Source of the DNA: Neorhizobium galegae bv. officinalis
GTDB taxonomy: Bacteria > Pseudomonadota > Alphaproteobacteria > Rhizobiales > Rhizobiaceae
Direction of reading: 5' to 3'
Length of the DNA: 64,000 nucleotides
Assembly (NCBI GenBank): GCA_000985875.1
Contig: CCRI01000011.1
Location: forward strand, 1 to 64,000
Shown: in pieces, positions 45,375-52,820 of the stretch
Layout: every line of letters starts with the position of its first letter
Numbering within the stretch: the stretch's first letter is position 1
The notes under the pieces: generated by a model
The model's database searches: none
What the model was told of the DNA's origin: nothing
Seen by the model: only the letters and a program-made list of their open reading frames with translations
Made by a program: the position numbers and the translations under genes

Positions 45375-47357
45375 TCAGGCGAGCTGTTTTTCGGCGGCGG
45401 CGACAACCGCTTCCGCGGTGATGCCGAAGTGCTTGAAGAGGTCCTTGGCGGGGCCCGAAGCGCCGAAGGACTTCATGCCGATGAAGGTGCCGTTCGGGCC
45501 GATGAAGTGGTCCCAGCCTTCGCGGACGCCCGCCTCGACGGCGATCTTGACCGGCGAGTTGCCGACGACCGCGGTCTGGTAGGATTCCGGCTGGTCGAAG
45601 AAGAGCTCGACGCAGGGGACGGAAACGACGCGGGTCGCGATGCCCTTGCCGTCCAGCGTCGCCTGGGCCTTGAGTGCCAGTTCGACTTCGGAGCCCGACG
45701 CGAAGATCGTCACCTTGGCGTCGGCCGCGGAGACGAGTTCGTAGGCGCCCTGGGCGCAGAGGTTCTTCTCTTCATAGGTCTTGCGGGCCGGCGCCAGGTT
45801 CTGGCGGGTCAGCGCCAGGCCGGACGGGCGGTGCTTTTCCTTGAGCGCCAGCTGCCAGCATTCGGCCGTCTCGGTCTCGTCGGCCGGGCGGAAGATCAAG
45901 AGGTTCGGAATGGCGCGCAGCGCCGCGACCTGTTCGACCGGCTGGTGGGTCGGGCCGTCTTCGCCGACGCCGATCGAATCATGCGTCCAGACATGCACGA
46001 CGCGGATGCCCATCAGGGCTGCGAGGCGGACGGACGGACGGCAGTAATCCGAGAAGATCAGGAAGCCGCCGGAATAGGGGATCAGGCCGCCATGCAGCGA
46101 GATGCCGTTCATGGCAGCGGCCATCGCGTGTTCGCGGATGCCCCAGTGCATGTAGCGGCCGGAGAAGTCGGTCGGGGTGATCGACTTCATCTGGCTGGTC
46201 TTAGTGTTGTTCGACGGCGTCAGGTCGGCCGAACCGCCGAGCGTTTCGATGACGATGCCGTTGATGACTTCGAGCGCGTCTTCGGAGGCCTTGCGGGTCG
46301 CGACCGTCGGGTTGTTCTCGGCGATCTTCTTCTTGAAGGCGTCGATGGCGCTGTCGAAATTGCCCGGCAGGTCGCCGGCGAAGCGGCGCACGAATTCGGC
46401 CTTCTTGCCGGTTTCGGTCGATGCCAGGCGATCCTCCCAATCCTTGCGGGTCTTGGTCGAGCGCAGGCCGGCGAGGCGCCATGCATCGAGAACGTCGGCC
46501 GGAACGGTGAAGGCTTCCGCCTCCCAGTTCAGCGCCTTTCGAGCGGCCGCGATTTCCTCGGCGCCAAGAGGCGAACCGTGGACCTTGTGGGTGCCCTGCT
46601 TGTTGGGAGCGCCGAAGCCGATGATGGTCTTGCAGGCGATGAAGGTCGGGCGGTCGGACTTCTGGGCGGCCTCGATGGCGGCCGAGATCTGGTCGACGTC
46701 ATGGCCGTCGATCTCGATGGTGTTCCAGTGGGCGGACTTGAAGCGCATCACCTGGTCGGTCGAGTCCGACAGCGACACGGCGCCGTCGATGGTGATCGAG
46801 TTGTTGTCCCAGAAGAGCACGAGCTTGTTGAGCTTGAGGTGGCCGGCAAGCGCGATCGCTTCCTGGCTGATGCCTTCCATCAGGCAGCCGTCGCCGCACA
46901 GCGCATAGGTGAAATGGCTCTGCAGGTCGGAGCCGAATTCCTCTTCCAGCTTGCGCTCGGCGATCGCCATGCCGACGGCATTGGCAATGCCCTGGCCGAG
47001 CGGGCCGGTGGTGGTCTCGATGCCCGAGGCATGGCCGTATTCCGGATGGCCGGCGGTCTTGGAGCCGAGCTGGCGGAACTGCTTGAGGTCCTCCATCGTC
47101 ATGTCCTCGTAACCGGTGAGGAACAGCAGCGAATAAAGGAGCATGGAACCGTGGCCGGCGGACAGCACGAAACGGTCGCGGTCCGGCCAGAGCGGGTTCT
47201 TCGGATCGAACTTCAGATAACGGGTGAAGAGGACGGTCGCGATATCGGCAGCGCCCATCGGCAGGCCGGGATGGCCGGAATTGGCCTTCTCTACAGCATC
47301 CATGGCAAGGAATCGGATCGCGTTCGCCATCCGGTTATGTTTGTCGAGAGAGGTCAT
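45375..47357 (-). CDS. tkt: Transketolase
   Basis: A 660-residue thiamine-diphosphate enzyme of standard length. Motifs: NSGHPGLPMG, GPLGQGIANAVGMA, GDGCLMEGISQEA followed by FWDNNSITIDG (cofactor binding), GIREHAMAAAMNG, THDSIGVGEDGPTHQPVEQ and LALTRQNL. It transfers two-carbon units in the pentose-phosphate pathway. It is first in the tkt-gap unit and its promoter lies in the gap 47358-47700. Confidence 0.97.
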   Translation of the reverse strand: MTSLDKHNRMANAIRFLAMDAVEKANSGHPGLPMGAADIATVLFTRYLKFDPKNPLWPDRDRFVLSAGHGSMLLYSLLFLTGYEDMTMEDLKQFRQLGSKTAGHPEYGHASGIETTTGPLGQGIANAVGMAIAERKLEEEFGSDLQSHFTYALCGDGCLMEGISQEAIALAGHLKLNKLVLFWDNNSITIDGAVSLSDSTDQVMRFKSAHWNTIEIDGHDVDQISAAIEAAQKSDRPTFIACKTIIGFGAPNKQGTHKVHGSPLGAEEIAAARKALNWEAEAFTVPADVLDAWRLAGLRSTKTRKDWEDRLASTETGKKAEFVRRFAGDLPGNFDSAIDAFKKKIAENNPTVATRKASEDALEVINGIVIETLGGSADLTPSNNTKTSQMKSITPTDFSGRYMHWGIREHAMAAAMNGISLHGGLIPYSGGFLIFSDYCRPSVRLAALMGIRVVHVWTHDSIGVGEDGPTHQPVEQVAALRAIPNLLIFRPADETETAECWQLALKEKHRPSGLALTRQNLAPARKTYEEKNLCAQGAYELVSAADAKVTIFASGSEVELALKAQATLDGKGIATRVVSVPCVELFFDQPESYQTAVVGNSPVKIAVEAGVREGWDHFIGPNGTFIGMKSFGASGPAKDLFKHFGITAEAVVAAAEKQLA

Positions 47358-47700
47358 GGCTAATCCGCTTTTTACGGGTGTCGGTCACGGTCCTCGTGGG
47401 ACCACTTGAAGGGCGGCCCGGGGACCACCTAAGAGCGGCTGATCCTTATCAGGTGCAACGCGCAAGTCAACAAAAGCGCCGCCCTTACGAGCGGGTGATG
47501 ACGAACTTTCCTGCAGCCTGCCTGAATTCCATGCAGCATGTGGCGCGCAGCAGAAACATAGGCGACGATCCACAGTTAGGACACTTTTGAAGGCCCTGGA
47601 TTGATTGACCGGCCTGCGGGCGGTGAATAGTCTTCCGCCCTTGTTGGAGAGGCCGATCGTATCGATTCGGCGCATTTCGCGTATCGACAGGAAGCTTCGC
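47358..47700. other. Divergent promoter region between tkt and the DUF4164 gene
   Basis: The 343 bases hold no gene I can support. They should contain the promoters for tkt (minus) and for DUF4164-zapA (plus). No clear box was recognised by eye. Confidence 0.5.
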
Positions 47701-47973
47701 ATGCCGTCGGAAAAGACGATCGACATGGTGATTTCGGAACTCAGGGCTGCGATCGGCGGTCTGGAGAGCGCCGTCGATGCGCGTATCGAGCGCCAGCGTG
47801 AAACCCAGGACGTGGAAGGCGAGGTTCGCCGCGTGCATGCGGACCGGGCGCGGCTGGCGCAGGAACTCGACCAGTCGCAATTCCGCGCCAATCGGCTGGA
47901 AGAAGTCAACCGTGAAGTCTCCCGGCGCCTGGTGACGGCGATGGAAACCATCCGCGCCGTGCTCGATCGCTGA
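47701..47973 (+). CDS. DUF4164 coiled-coil protein
   Basis: The ATG at 47701 (MPSEKTIDMVIS; AGGAAGC upstream) gives 90 residues. It is almost entirely one coiled coil (LRAAIGGLESAVDARIERQ, RVHADRARLAQELDQSQ, ANRLEEVNREVSRRLV). It sits 25 bases before zapA, so it is probably an accessory of ZapA in division, an inference from position only. Confidence 0.82.
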   Translation: MPSEKTIDMVISELRAAIGGLESAVDARIERQRETQDVEGEVRRVHADRARLAQELDQSQFRANRLEEVNREVSRRLVTAMETIRAVLDR

Positions 47974-47998
47974 CGCGTCAAGATCAAAAGGGAATGCC

Positions 47999-48376
47999 AT
48001 GGCCCAGGTAACGGTAATGATCGACGGCAAGGCCTATCGCATGGCCTGCGAGGAAGGGCAGGAAGACCACCTGACCGAACTCGCCGACCGGTTCGACCGT
48101 TATGTCGGCCACCTCAAAGGCCAGTTCGGCGAGATCGGCGATCTGCGCATCACCGTGATGGCCGGCATCATGATCATGGACGAGTTGTCTGAGATGACCC
48201 GCAAGCTCGGCCTCATCGAGGCGGAGGTCGCGTCGCTCAAGTCCCACCGCGACGGAGCGCTCGAAACCCAGCAGCGCAACGAGCAGCAGGTGGTCTCGGC
48301 GCTCGGCGAGCTCGCCTCGCGGCTCGACGGACTGACCGCCAAGCTCAACGGCCGGATGCCGGCGCAGGTGAACTGA
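47999..48376 (+). CDS. zapA: Cell division protein ZapA
   Basis: A 125-residue protein with the ZapA head VTVMIDGKAYRMACEEGQED and the DRFDRYVGHLKGQFGEIGDLRITVMAGIMI stretch, followed by a coiled coil. ZapA promotes FtsZ bundling at the Z ring. The position directly upstream of 6S RNA is the conserved arrangement in many proteobacteria. AAGGGAATGCC precedes its ATG. Confidence 0.93.
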   Translation: MAQVTVMIDGKAYRMACEEGQEDHLTELADRFDRYVGHLKGQFGEIGDLRITVMAGIMIMDELSEMTRKLGLIEAEVASLKSHRDGALETQQRNEQQVVSALGELASRLDGLTAKLNGRMPAQVN

Positions 48377-48437
48377 TCCAAGGTCGATAATAAAGGCTTT
48401 CCGCCACTGGTGCGGACCGGCAATCACACATATATTG

Positions 48438-48597
48438 ACGACGCGGTCTGCGCCTCTCGACAGGAACCACAATCCCTGGGGCCATACTCGATCCAAAGGG
48501 AGCTGTCCCTGGCCAGGCCCGTGGGCTTGGACACACGGCGCCCACCTACGTTTGTAGGCACCCAGGATCGTAAACATCCATCGGTTGCCGTGGATCG
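48438..48597 (+). ncRNA. ssrS: 6S RNA
   Basis: Downstream of zapA, this stretch has alphaproteobacterial 6S features: the CTCTCGACAGGAACCACAAT left side, CCCTGGGGCCATACTCGATC, the pairing AGCTGTCCCTGGCCAGG and the GTGGGC/GCCCAC stem, then CCTACGTTTGTAGG. A TATATT -10-like box sits at 48430-48435 just ahead of the start. 6S RNA mimics an open promoter and binds sigma-70 RNA polymerase in stationary phase. Ends are approximate; neighbours zapA upstream and 5-FCL downstream match the known order. Confidence 0.78.
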
Positions 48598-48973
48598 CAC
48601 TTCATCTCCCCTCGATTTCAGCGCTATCCTTCTCAGCATCCGGACTTCGCCCGGGCGGATCATGAAATCCAGCAGGGTGCGCGCCGGGCTGACGGTCAGC
48701 CTTCAGCAGGCCAGGCCGAGGCAGCCGTGCCGTTTCTGCCGCGGTCGAAGCCCATCATTTTGTTCCCGCCATTGCAATGCCCGCAGGGCGACCCTATGAT
48801 TTCCGTATGCGCGTGAAGGTGCATAGCTCCGAGAACCGGTTCCGGTTTTCTGAACTGTGCGCGAAACATCGTGGCAAAGCGCCGTTGGCGCGGCCGCATG
48901 GATGCGGGCCGTTCCTCGGGAGCGGCACATTCGTTTCGCGGGCAGGCATATTGTTCCAATCAAAGAGTTTCTC
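48598..48973 (+). other. Gap after 6S RNA, no supported gene
   Basis: The 376 bases contain several short inverted repeats (for example GCGCC-GTT-GGCGC near 48880, and AACCGGTT near 48835) and frames overlapping the upstream part of the CorC-like gene. No protein with family signatures was seen. Confidence 0.45.
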
Positions 48974-50257
48974 TTGTTAACCGAAATACTCATCGTCATT
49001 GCCCTCACTGTCTTGAACGGTGTCCTCGCGATGTCGGAACTTGCCGTCGTCTCCTCCCGCCCGGTGCGGCTCCGGATCATGGCGGAGCAGGGCAATCGCG
49101 GCGCGGCAACCGCCATAAGGCTCGCCGAAGACCCCGGCCGCTTCCTCTCCTCGGTCCAGATCGGCATCACGCTCGTCGGCGTGCTGTCCGGCGCCTTCTC
49201 GGGCGCCACGCTCGGCGCACGGCTGACCACCTGGCTCGAAGCGCAGGGCATGGCCGACAACCTGGCCGACTGGCTGGGCGTCGGCACCGTCGTCGTTTTC
49301 ATCACCTATCTGTCGCTGATCGTCGGCGAACTGGTGCCGAAGCAGATCGCGCTGCGCGCGCCGGAAGCCGTTGCCGCCCGCGTCGCGCCGGCGATGAAGC
49401 TGCTGGCGACCGTCGGCGCCCCGATCGTCTGGTTTCTCGATGTTTCCGGCCGGCTCGTTCTGACCTTGCTCGGGCAGCGGGGGGAATCCGGCGAACGCGT
49501 CACCGACGAGGAAATCCGCACGGTGCTTGCCGAAGCCCAGAGCGCCGGCGTCATCGAGACGGAAGAGTCGGCGATGATCTCCGGCGTCATGCGGCTTGCC
49601 GACCGCACCGCCCGTGGCCTGATGACGCCGCGCCGGGATGTCGAGGTCATCGACATCGAAGACAATTCCGATGAGATCCGCGAACAACTGCGCGCCACGC
49701 AGCGCTCCCGCCTGCCGATCCGCAACGGCAGTTCGGACGAGATCCTCGGCACGCTGTTCGTCAAGGACGCCTATGATTTCATCGCCGGCGGCAAGGCGCT
49801 CGATATCCGCGGCATCATGCGCGAGGCGCCCGTCGTCTCCGACCTCACCGGAGCGCTCGACGTCATCCAGGCGTTGCGCAAGGCGCCGGCCCATATGGTG
49901 CTCGTTTATGACGAATACGGCCATTTCGAAGGCATCATCACCTCGGGCGACATCCTCGAGGCGATCACCGGCGTCTTCCAGGAGGAAGAGGACGAAGAAC
50001 CTGCGATCGTGTCGCGCGACGACGGTTCATTCCTCATCGCCGGCTGGATGCCCGTCGACGAATTCGCCGACCAGATGGGGTTCTCACTCGGCGACGATCC
50101 GGGTTACGAGACGGTCGCGGGCTTCGTGCTCGACGAGATGAAGCGCCTGCCGGAACTCGGCGAGAGCTTCACCAAGAACGGCTGGACCTTCGAGGTGATC
50201 GATCTCGACGGTCGCCGCATCGACAAACTGCTGGTCAGGCGGACCGACAAGGTATGA
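48974..50257 (+). CDS. CorC/HlyC-type transmembrane protein with CBS domains
   Basis: I start at TTG 48974 (LLTEILIVIALT), giving 427 residues; the frame extends upstream to 48857 but that part is unlike the family. Four membrane helices with the DUF21 domain (about 1-185: TVLNGVLAMSELAVVSSRP, SVQIGITLVGVLSGAFSG) are followed by paired CBS domains (about 205-330: MTPRRDVEVID, LVYDEYGHFEGIIT) and a CorC_HlyC domain (about 345-420). Such proteins are linked to Mg2+/Co2+ handling. They are often annotated hemolysins without evidence. Confidence 0.85.
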   Translation: MLTEILIVIALTVLNGVLAMSELAVVSSRPVRLRIMAEQGNRGAATAIRLAEDPGRFLSSVQIGITLVGVLSGAFSGATLGARLTTWLEAQGMADNLADWLGVGTVVVFITYLSLIVGELVPKQIALRAPEAVAARVAPAMKLLATVGAPIVWFLDVSGRLVLTLLGQRGESGERVTDEEIRTVLAEAQSAGVIETEESAMISGVMRLADRTARGLMTPRRDVEVIDIEDNSDEIREQLRATQRSRLPIRNGSSDEILGTLFVKDAYDFIAGGKALDIRGIMREAPVVSDLTGALDVIQALRKAPAHMVLVYDEYGHFEGIITSGDILEAITGVFQEEEDEEPAIVSRDDGSFLIAGWMPVDEFADQMGFSLGDDPGYETVAGFVLDEMKRLPELGESFTKNGWTFEVIDLDGRRIDKLLVRRTDKV

Positions 50258-50856
50258 TGGACGTCTTGAAGACCAAGGCGGAGCTTCGTGCCGGGCGGCT
50301 CGCCGCACGGGACGCCATTGCGCCGGTCGAGCGCATCGAGAAGAGCCTGGCCATCGCGTCGCTTGGGGCAGAGGCAATCAGCCTCGACGCCGGCACGATC
50401 GTTTCGGGTTTCCTGCCGATCCGGTCGGAAGTCGACCTGCGGCCGCTGATGGCGCATCTCAGGGACCGCAGCGCGCGGCTCTGCGTGCCGGTCATCCTCG
50501 ACAAGCAGACGATCATTTTTCGCGAGCTGGTGCGCGGTGCCGAGCTGGTGCCGGGCGTGTTCGGCACGTTCGGGCCGGGGCCTGACGCGGCGGAGTTCGA
50601 GCCGCAGGTGATGCTGGTGCCGCTCTCCGCCTTCGATGCCGAGGGGCATCGCATCGGCTATGGCGGCGGTTATTATGACCGGGCGATCCATCGGCTGCAG
50701 CAAAAAGGCCTGAACCCGAGGCTGATCGGGATTGCCTTCGACTGCCAGGAAGTGGCATCAGTTCCTGCTGAACCTCACGATATCAGACTAGACGCTGTCC
50801 TGACGGAGAGCGGTTATCGGCCCTTCGAAGACATGGGCCGCGCACAGATTGGATAA
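50254..50856 (+). CDS. 5-formyltetrahydrofolate cyclo-ligase
   Basis: A 200-residue protein overlapping the CorC-like stop (ATGATG at 50254-50259, either start). Motifs: ELRAGRLAARDAI, SGFLPIRSEVDLRPLM and the ATP-binding RIGYGGGYYDR. It converts 5-formyl-THF to 5,10-methenyl-THF with ATP. Genes of this family often lie downstream of 6S RNA; here the CorC-like gene is inserted between. It is 2 bases before the ymdB gene. Confidence 0.93.
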   Translation: MMDVLKTKAELRAGRLAARDAIAPVERIEKSLAIASLGAEAISLDAGTIVSGFLPIRSEVDLRPLMAHLRDRSARLCVPVILDKQTIIFRELVRGAELVPGVFGTFGPGPDAAEFEPQVMLVPLSAFDAEGHRIGYGGGYYDRAIHRLQQKGLNPRLIGIAFDCQEVASVPAEPHDIRLDAVLTESGYRPFEDMGRAQIG

Positions 50857-50858
50857 GA

Positions 50859-51683
50859 ATGCGCCTTTTGTTCCTGGGTGACATGGTGGGCAAGACCGGC
50901 CGCGTGGCGGTCTGGGAAAAGCTGCCCGGCCTCATCGCCGACCTCAATCTCGACTTCGTCATCGTCAACGGCGAGAATGCCGCCGGCGGCTTTGGCATTA
51001 CCGAGGATATCTTTCTCGAGACGATCAATGCCGGCGCCGACGTGGTGACCACCGGCAACCATGTCTGGGACCAGAAGGAGGCGGTGAGCTTCGCCGGCCG
51101 CCACGAGCAGTTCCTGCGCCCCGCCAACTATCCCGCCGGCACGCCGGGCAAGGGATCGGGCATCTTCTACGCCCGCAATGGCGCGCGCATCTTGGTCGCC
51201 AACATCATGGGCCGGGTGTTCATGCATCCGGAACTCGACGACCCCTTCAAGAGCGCGGAGACGATCCTTGCAGCTGCTCCCTTGAAGGAACAGGCGGATG
51301 CGATCATCTTCGACTTTCATGCGGAAGCGACCAGCGAAAAGCAGTGCTTCGGGCATTTCGTCGACGGCCGCGCAAGCCTGGTGGTCGGCACCCACACGCA
51401 TGTGCCGACGGCCGATTGCCAGATCCTCAACGGCGGCACCGGCTACATGTCGGATGCCGGCATGTGCGGCGACTACGACTCATCGCTCGGCATGGACAAG
51501 GAAGAACCGCTCAACCGCTTCATCTCGAAAATGCCGAAGGGCCGTTTCGAGGCGGCGACCGGGCCTGCGACCATCTGCGGCCTCGGCATCGAGATTTCCG
51601 ATGTGACAGGCCTTGCGGAAAAGATCGAGCCGCTCCGGATCGGGCCGCGTCTTGCGGAAACCATTCCGTCCTTCTGGCGGTAA
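50859..51683 (+). CDS. ymdB: YmdB/TIGR00282 family metallophosphoesterase
   Basis: A 274-residue protein with GDMVGKTGR, NGENAAGGFG, TTGNHVWDQK, FDFHAEATSEK, VGTHTHVPTAD and GYMSDAGMCGDY, all metal-binding motifs of this family. Bacillus YmdB is a 2',3'-cAMP phosphodiesterase that influences biofilm and colony development. It is the last gene of the zapA-6S-corC-5FCL group and faces the HNH gene, 10 bases apart. Confidence 0.93.
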   Translation: MRLLFLGDMVGKTGRVAVWEKLPGLIADLNLDFVIVNGENAAGGFGITEDIFLETINAGADVVTTGNHVWDQKEAVSFAGRHEQFLRPANYPAGTPGKGSGIFYARNGARILVANIMGRVFMHPELDDPFKSAETILAAAPLKEQADAIIFDFHAEATSEKQCFGHFVDGRASLVVGTHTHVPTADCQILNGGTGYMSDAGMCGDYDSSLGMDKEEPLNRFISKMPKGRFEAATGPATICGLGIEISDVTGLAEKIEPLRIGPRLAETIPSFWR

Positions 51684-51693
51684 AGTTTCGAGG

Positions 51694-52023
51694 TCAACGG
51701 CGGCGGTTGCTGCGTTTCGTGCCGTCGTAGAAGCCCGGCGGTTTCTTGGTGACCCAGCTGACGAATTTGCTGATCTCGGGATGGTCGAGAAGAGCATCGA
51801 TCGTCGAATACGACTTTTCGAGTTCCGCCTCGCTGAACAGGGCATGGATCTGCCGGTGGCAGATGCGGTGGAGAAATTGCGTCTGCCGCCCACCTCGGCT
51901 CTTGGGGACGAGGTGGTGTTCGTCGCGCTGATCGTCAGGGATCAGCCGATTGCATAGGGGGCATATCTCTGGTTCGGGCTGCTGATACCACGAGACGATG
52001 TCCTGCTTTTGCTTTCTCATCAT
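51694..52023 (-). CDS. HNH-family nuclease-like protein
   Basis: A 109-residue protein starting at ATG 52023 (overlapping the stop of the upstream gene, ATGA; the next ATG at 52018-52020 is also possible). A CPLC pair (about 21-24) is followed by RDEHHLVPKSRGG (about 33-45) and FLHRICHRQIHALF (about 49-62), the beta-beta-alpha-metal HNH core. The second zinc Cys pair is incomplete (one Cys in RICHRQ). The C-terminus is basic. It probably acts on nucleic acid; its substrate is unknown. Confidence 0.75.
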   Translation of the reverse strand: MMRKQKQDIVSWYQQPEPEICPLCNRLIPDDQRDEHHLVPKSRGGRQTQFLHRICHRQIHALFSEAELEKSYSTIDALLDHPEISKFVSWVTKKPPGFYDGTKRSNRRR

Positions 52024-52619
52024 CGTTCACCGGCACGAGTCATCCATTCCTCGAATTCCGCGGTCGTCCTCACCTCGCCATCGAGTACCGCCTCGTAGAC
52101 GAGCGCGCTCGGGGCCGGCTTGCCGCCCTTCGGTGTCATGGCGGCGAGGTCGGCCTTGATGACGAGGATGGTTTCCCGAACCTCGTCGGTCAAGCGGGGC
52201 AGCAGGTTCTTCAGGTGTCCGAGGTCCGGCTGACGGTCCGGTTCATCGACGAACCAGATGTCGAAATTCCAGTCCTCGGCCTTTTCCGTCCGGTAGGTGA
52301 GGCCAAGATAGAGGCCGTCCGGGTAGTTCTCCGGTTCGGCGTTCCAGACGCCGCTGTCGTTGCGGTAGCGCAGCGCGCCGACCCGCCTGTCGAGCATCAG
52401 TTCGCCGGCGATCTCGGCGACGGTTCGGCGGGTGGCGGGATCCAGCCTTTCGCAGACGACGGTGATGTCGATGTCGCGGCGGACCATCAGGCCGAGCGCG
52501 GAGCTTCCGACCCGGACCGGATTTCCGGCGGCGCCAAGGAGATCGTCGAGGCCGAGGGCGCTGACGATCGCATCCGCCTGCGCTTGCAGTTCGGCCTGCT
52601 TTTCCAAAATGCCCGGCAT
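52020..52619 (-). CDS. Nucleotidyltransferase-fold protein
   Basis: A 199-residue protein from the ATG at 52619. The polymerase-beta-type NTase motif is intact: VRVGSSALGLMVRRDIDITVV (GS followed by DxD) near 42-60, with a third acidic position in DWNFDIWFVDEP near 115-126. The rest is helical. Family members transfer nucleotides to proteins, RNA or drugs, and some serve as antitoxins or abortive-infection toxins. It is translationally coupled to the HNH gene. The very long frame covering it and extending to 54764 is a shadow of the helicase gene. Confidence 0.75.
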   Translation of the reverse strand: MPGILEKQAELQAQADAIVSALGLDDLLGAAGNPVRVGSSALGLMVRRDIDITVVCERLDPATRRTVAEIAGELMLDRRVGALRYRNDSGVWNAEPENYPDGLYLGLTYRTEKAEDWNFDIWFVDEPDRQPDLGHLKNLLPRLTDEVRETILVIKADLAAMTPKGGKPAPSALVYEAVLDGEVRTTAEFEEWMTRAGER

Positions 52620-52820
52620 GGCCTTCTCCGCTCGATTTCCTCCCAACGGTAGATTTACGTCAGATATTAAGCTTATGGCGTCAATAGCGGCCTTGACCGA
52701 TGCCGCGCGCAGACATGCTCTTTGACATTTGCGCTGCAAAAAAGTAGGAACGGCGCAAGTTCGGCTGCGAGTGTTGCGGCCACAGCGCTTTGTGCGCGAC
52801 AATCCGAAAGACAGATTTAG

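Noticed and set aside
44424..47363. A 979-codon plus-strand frame opposite gap and tkt
   Set aside because: It is antisense to two well-defined enzymes and is rich in Gly, Arg and Asp, typical of GC-rich shadows.
48857..48973. Upstream extension of the CorC-like gene
   Set aside because: The added 39 residues are Arg/Trp-rich and unlike the family's first membrane helix; TTG at 48974 fits better, though it remains uncertain.
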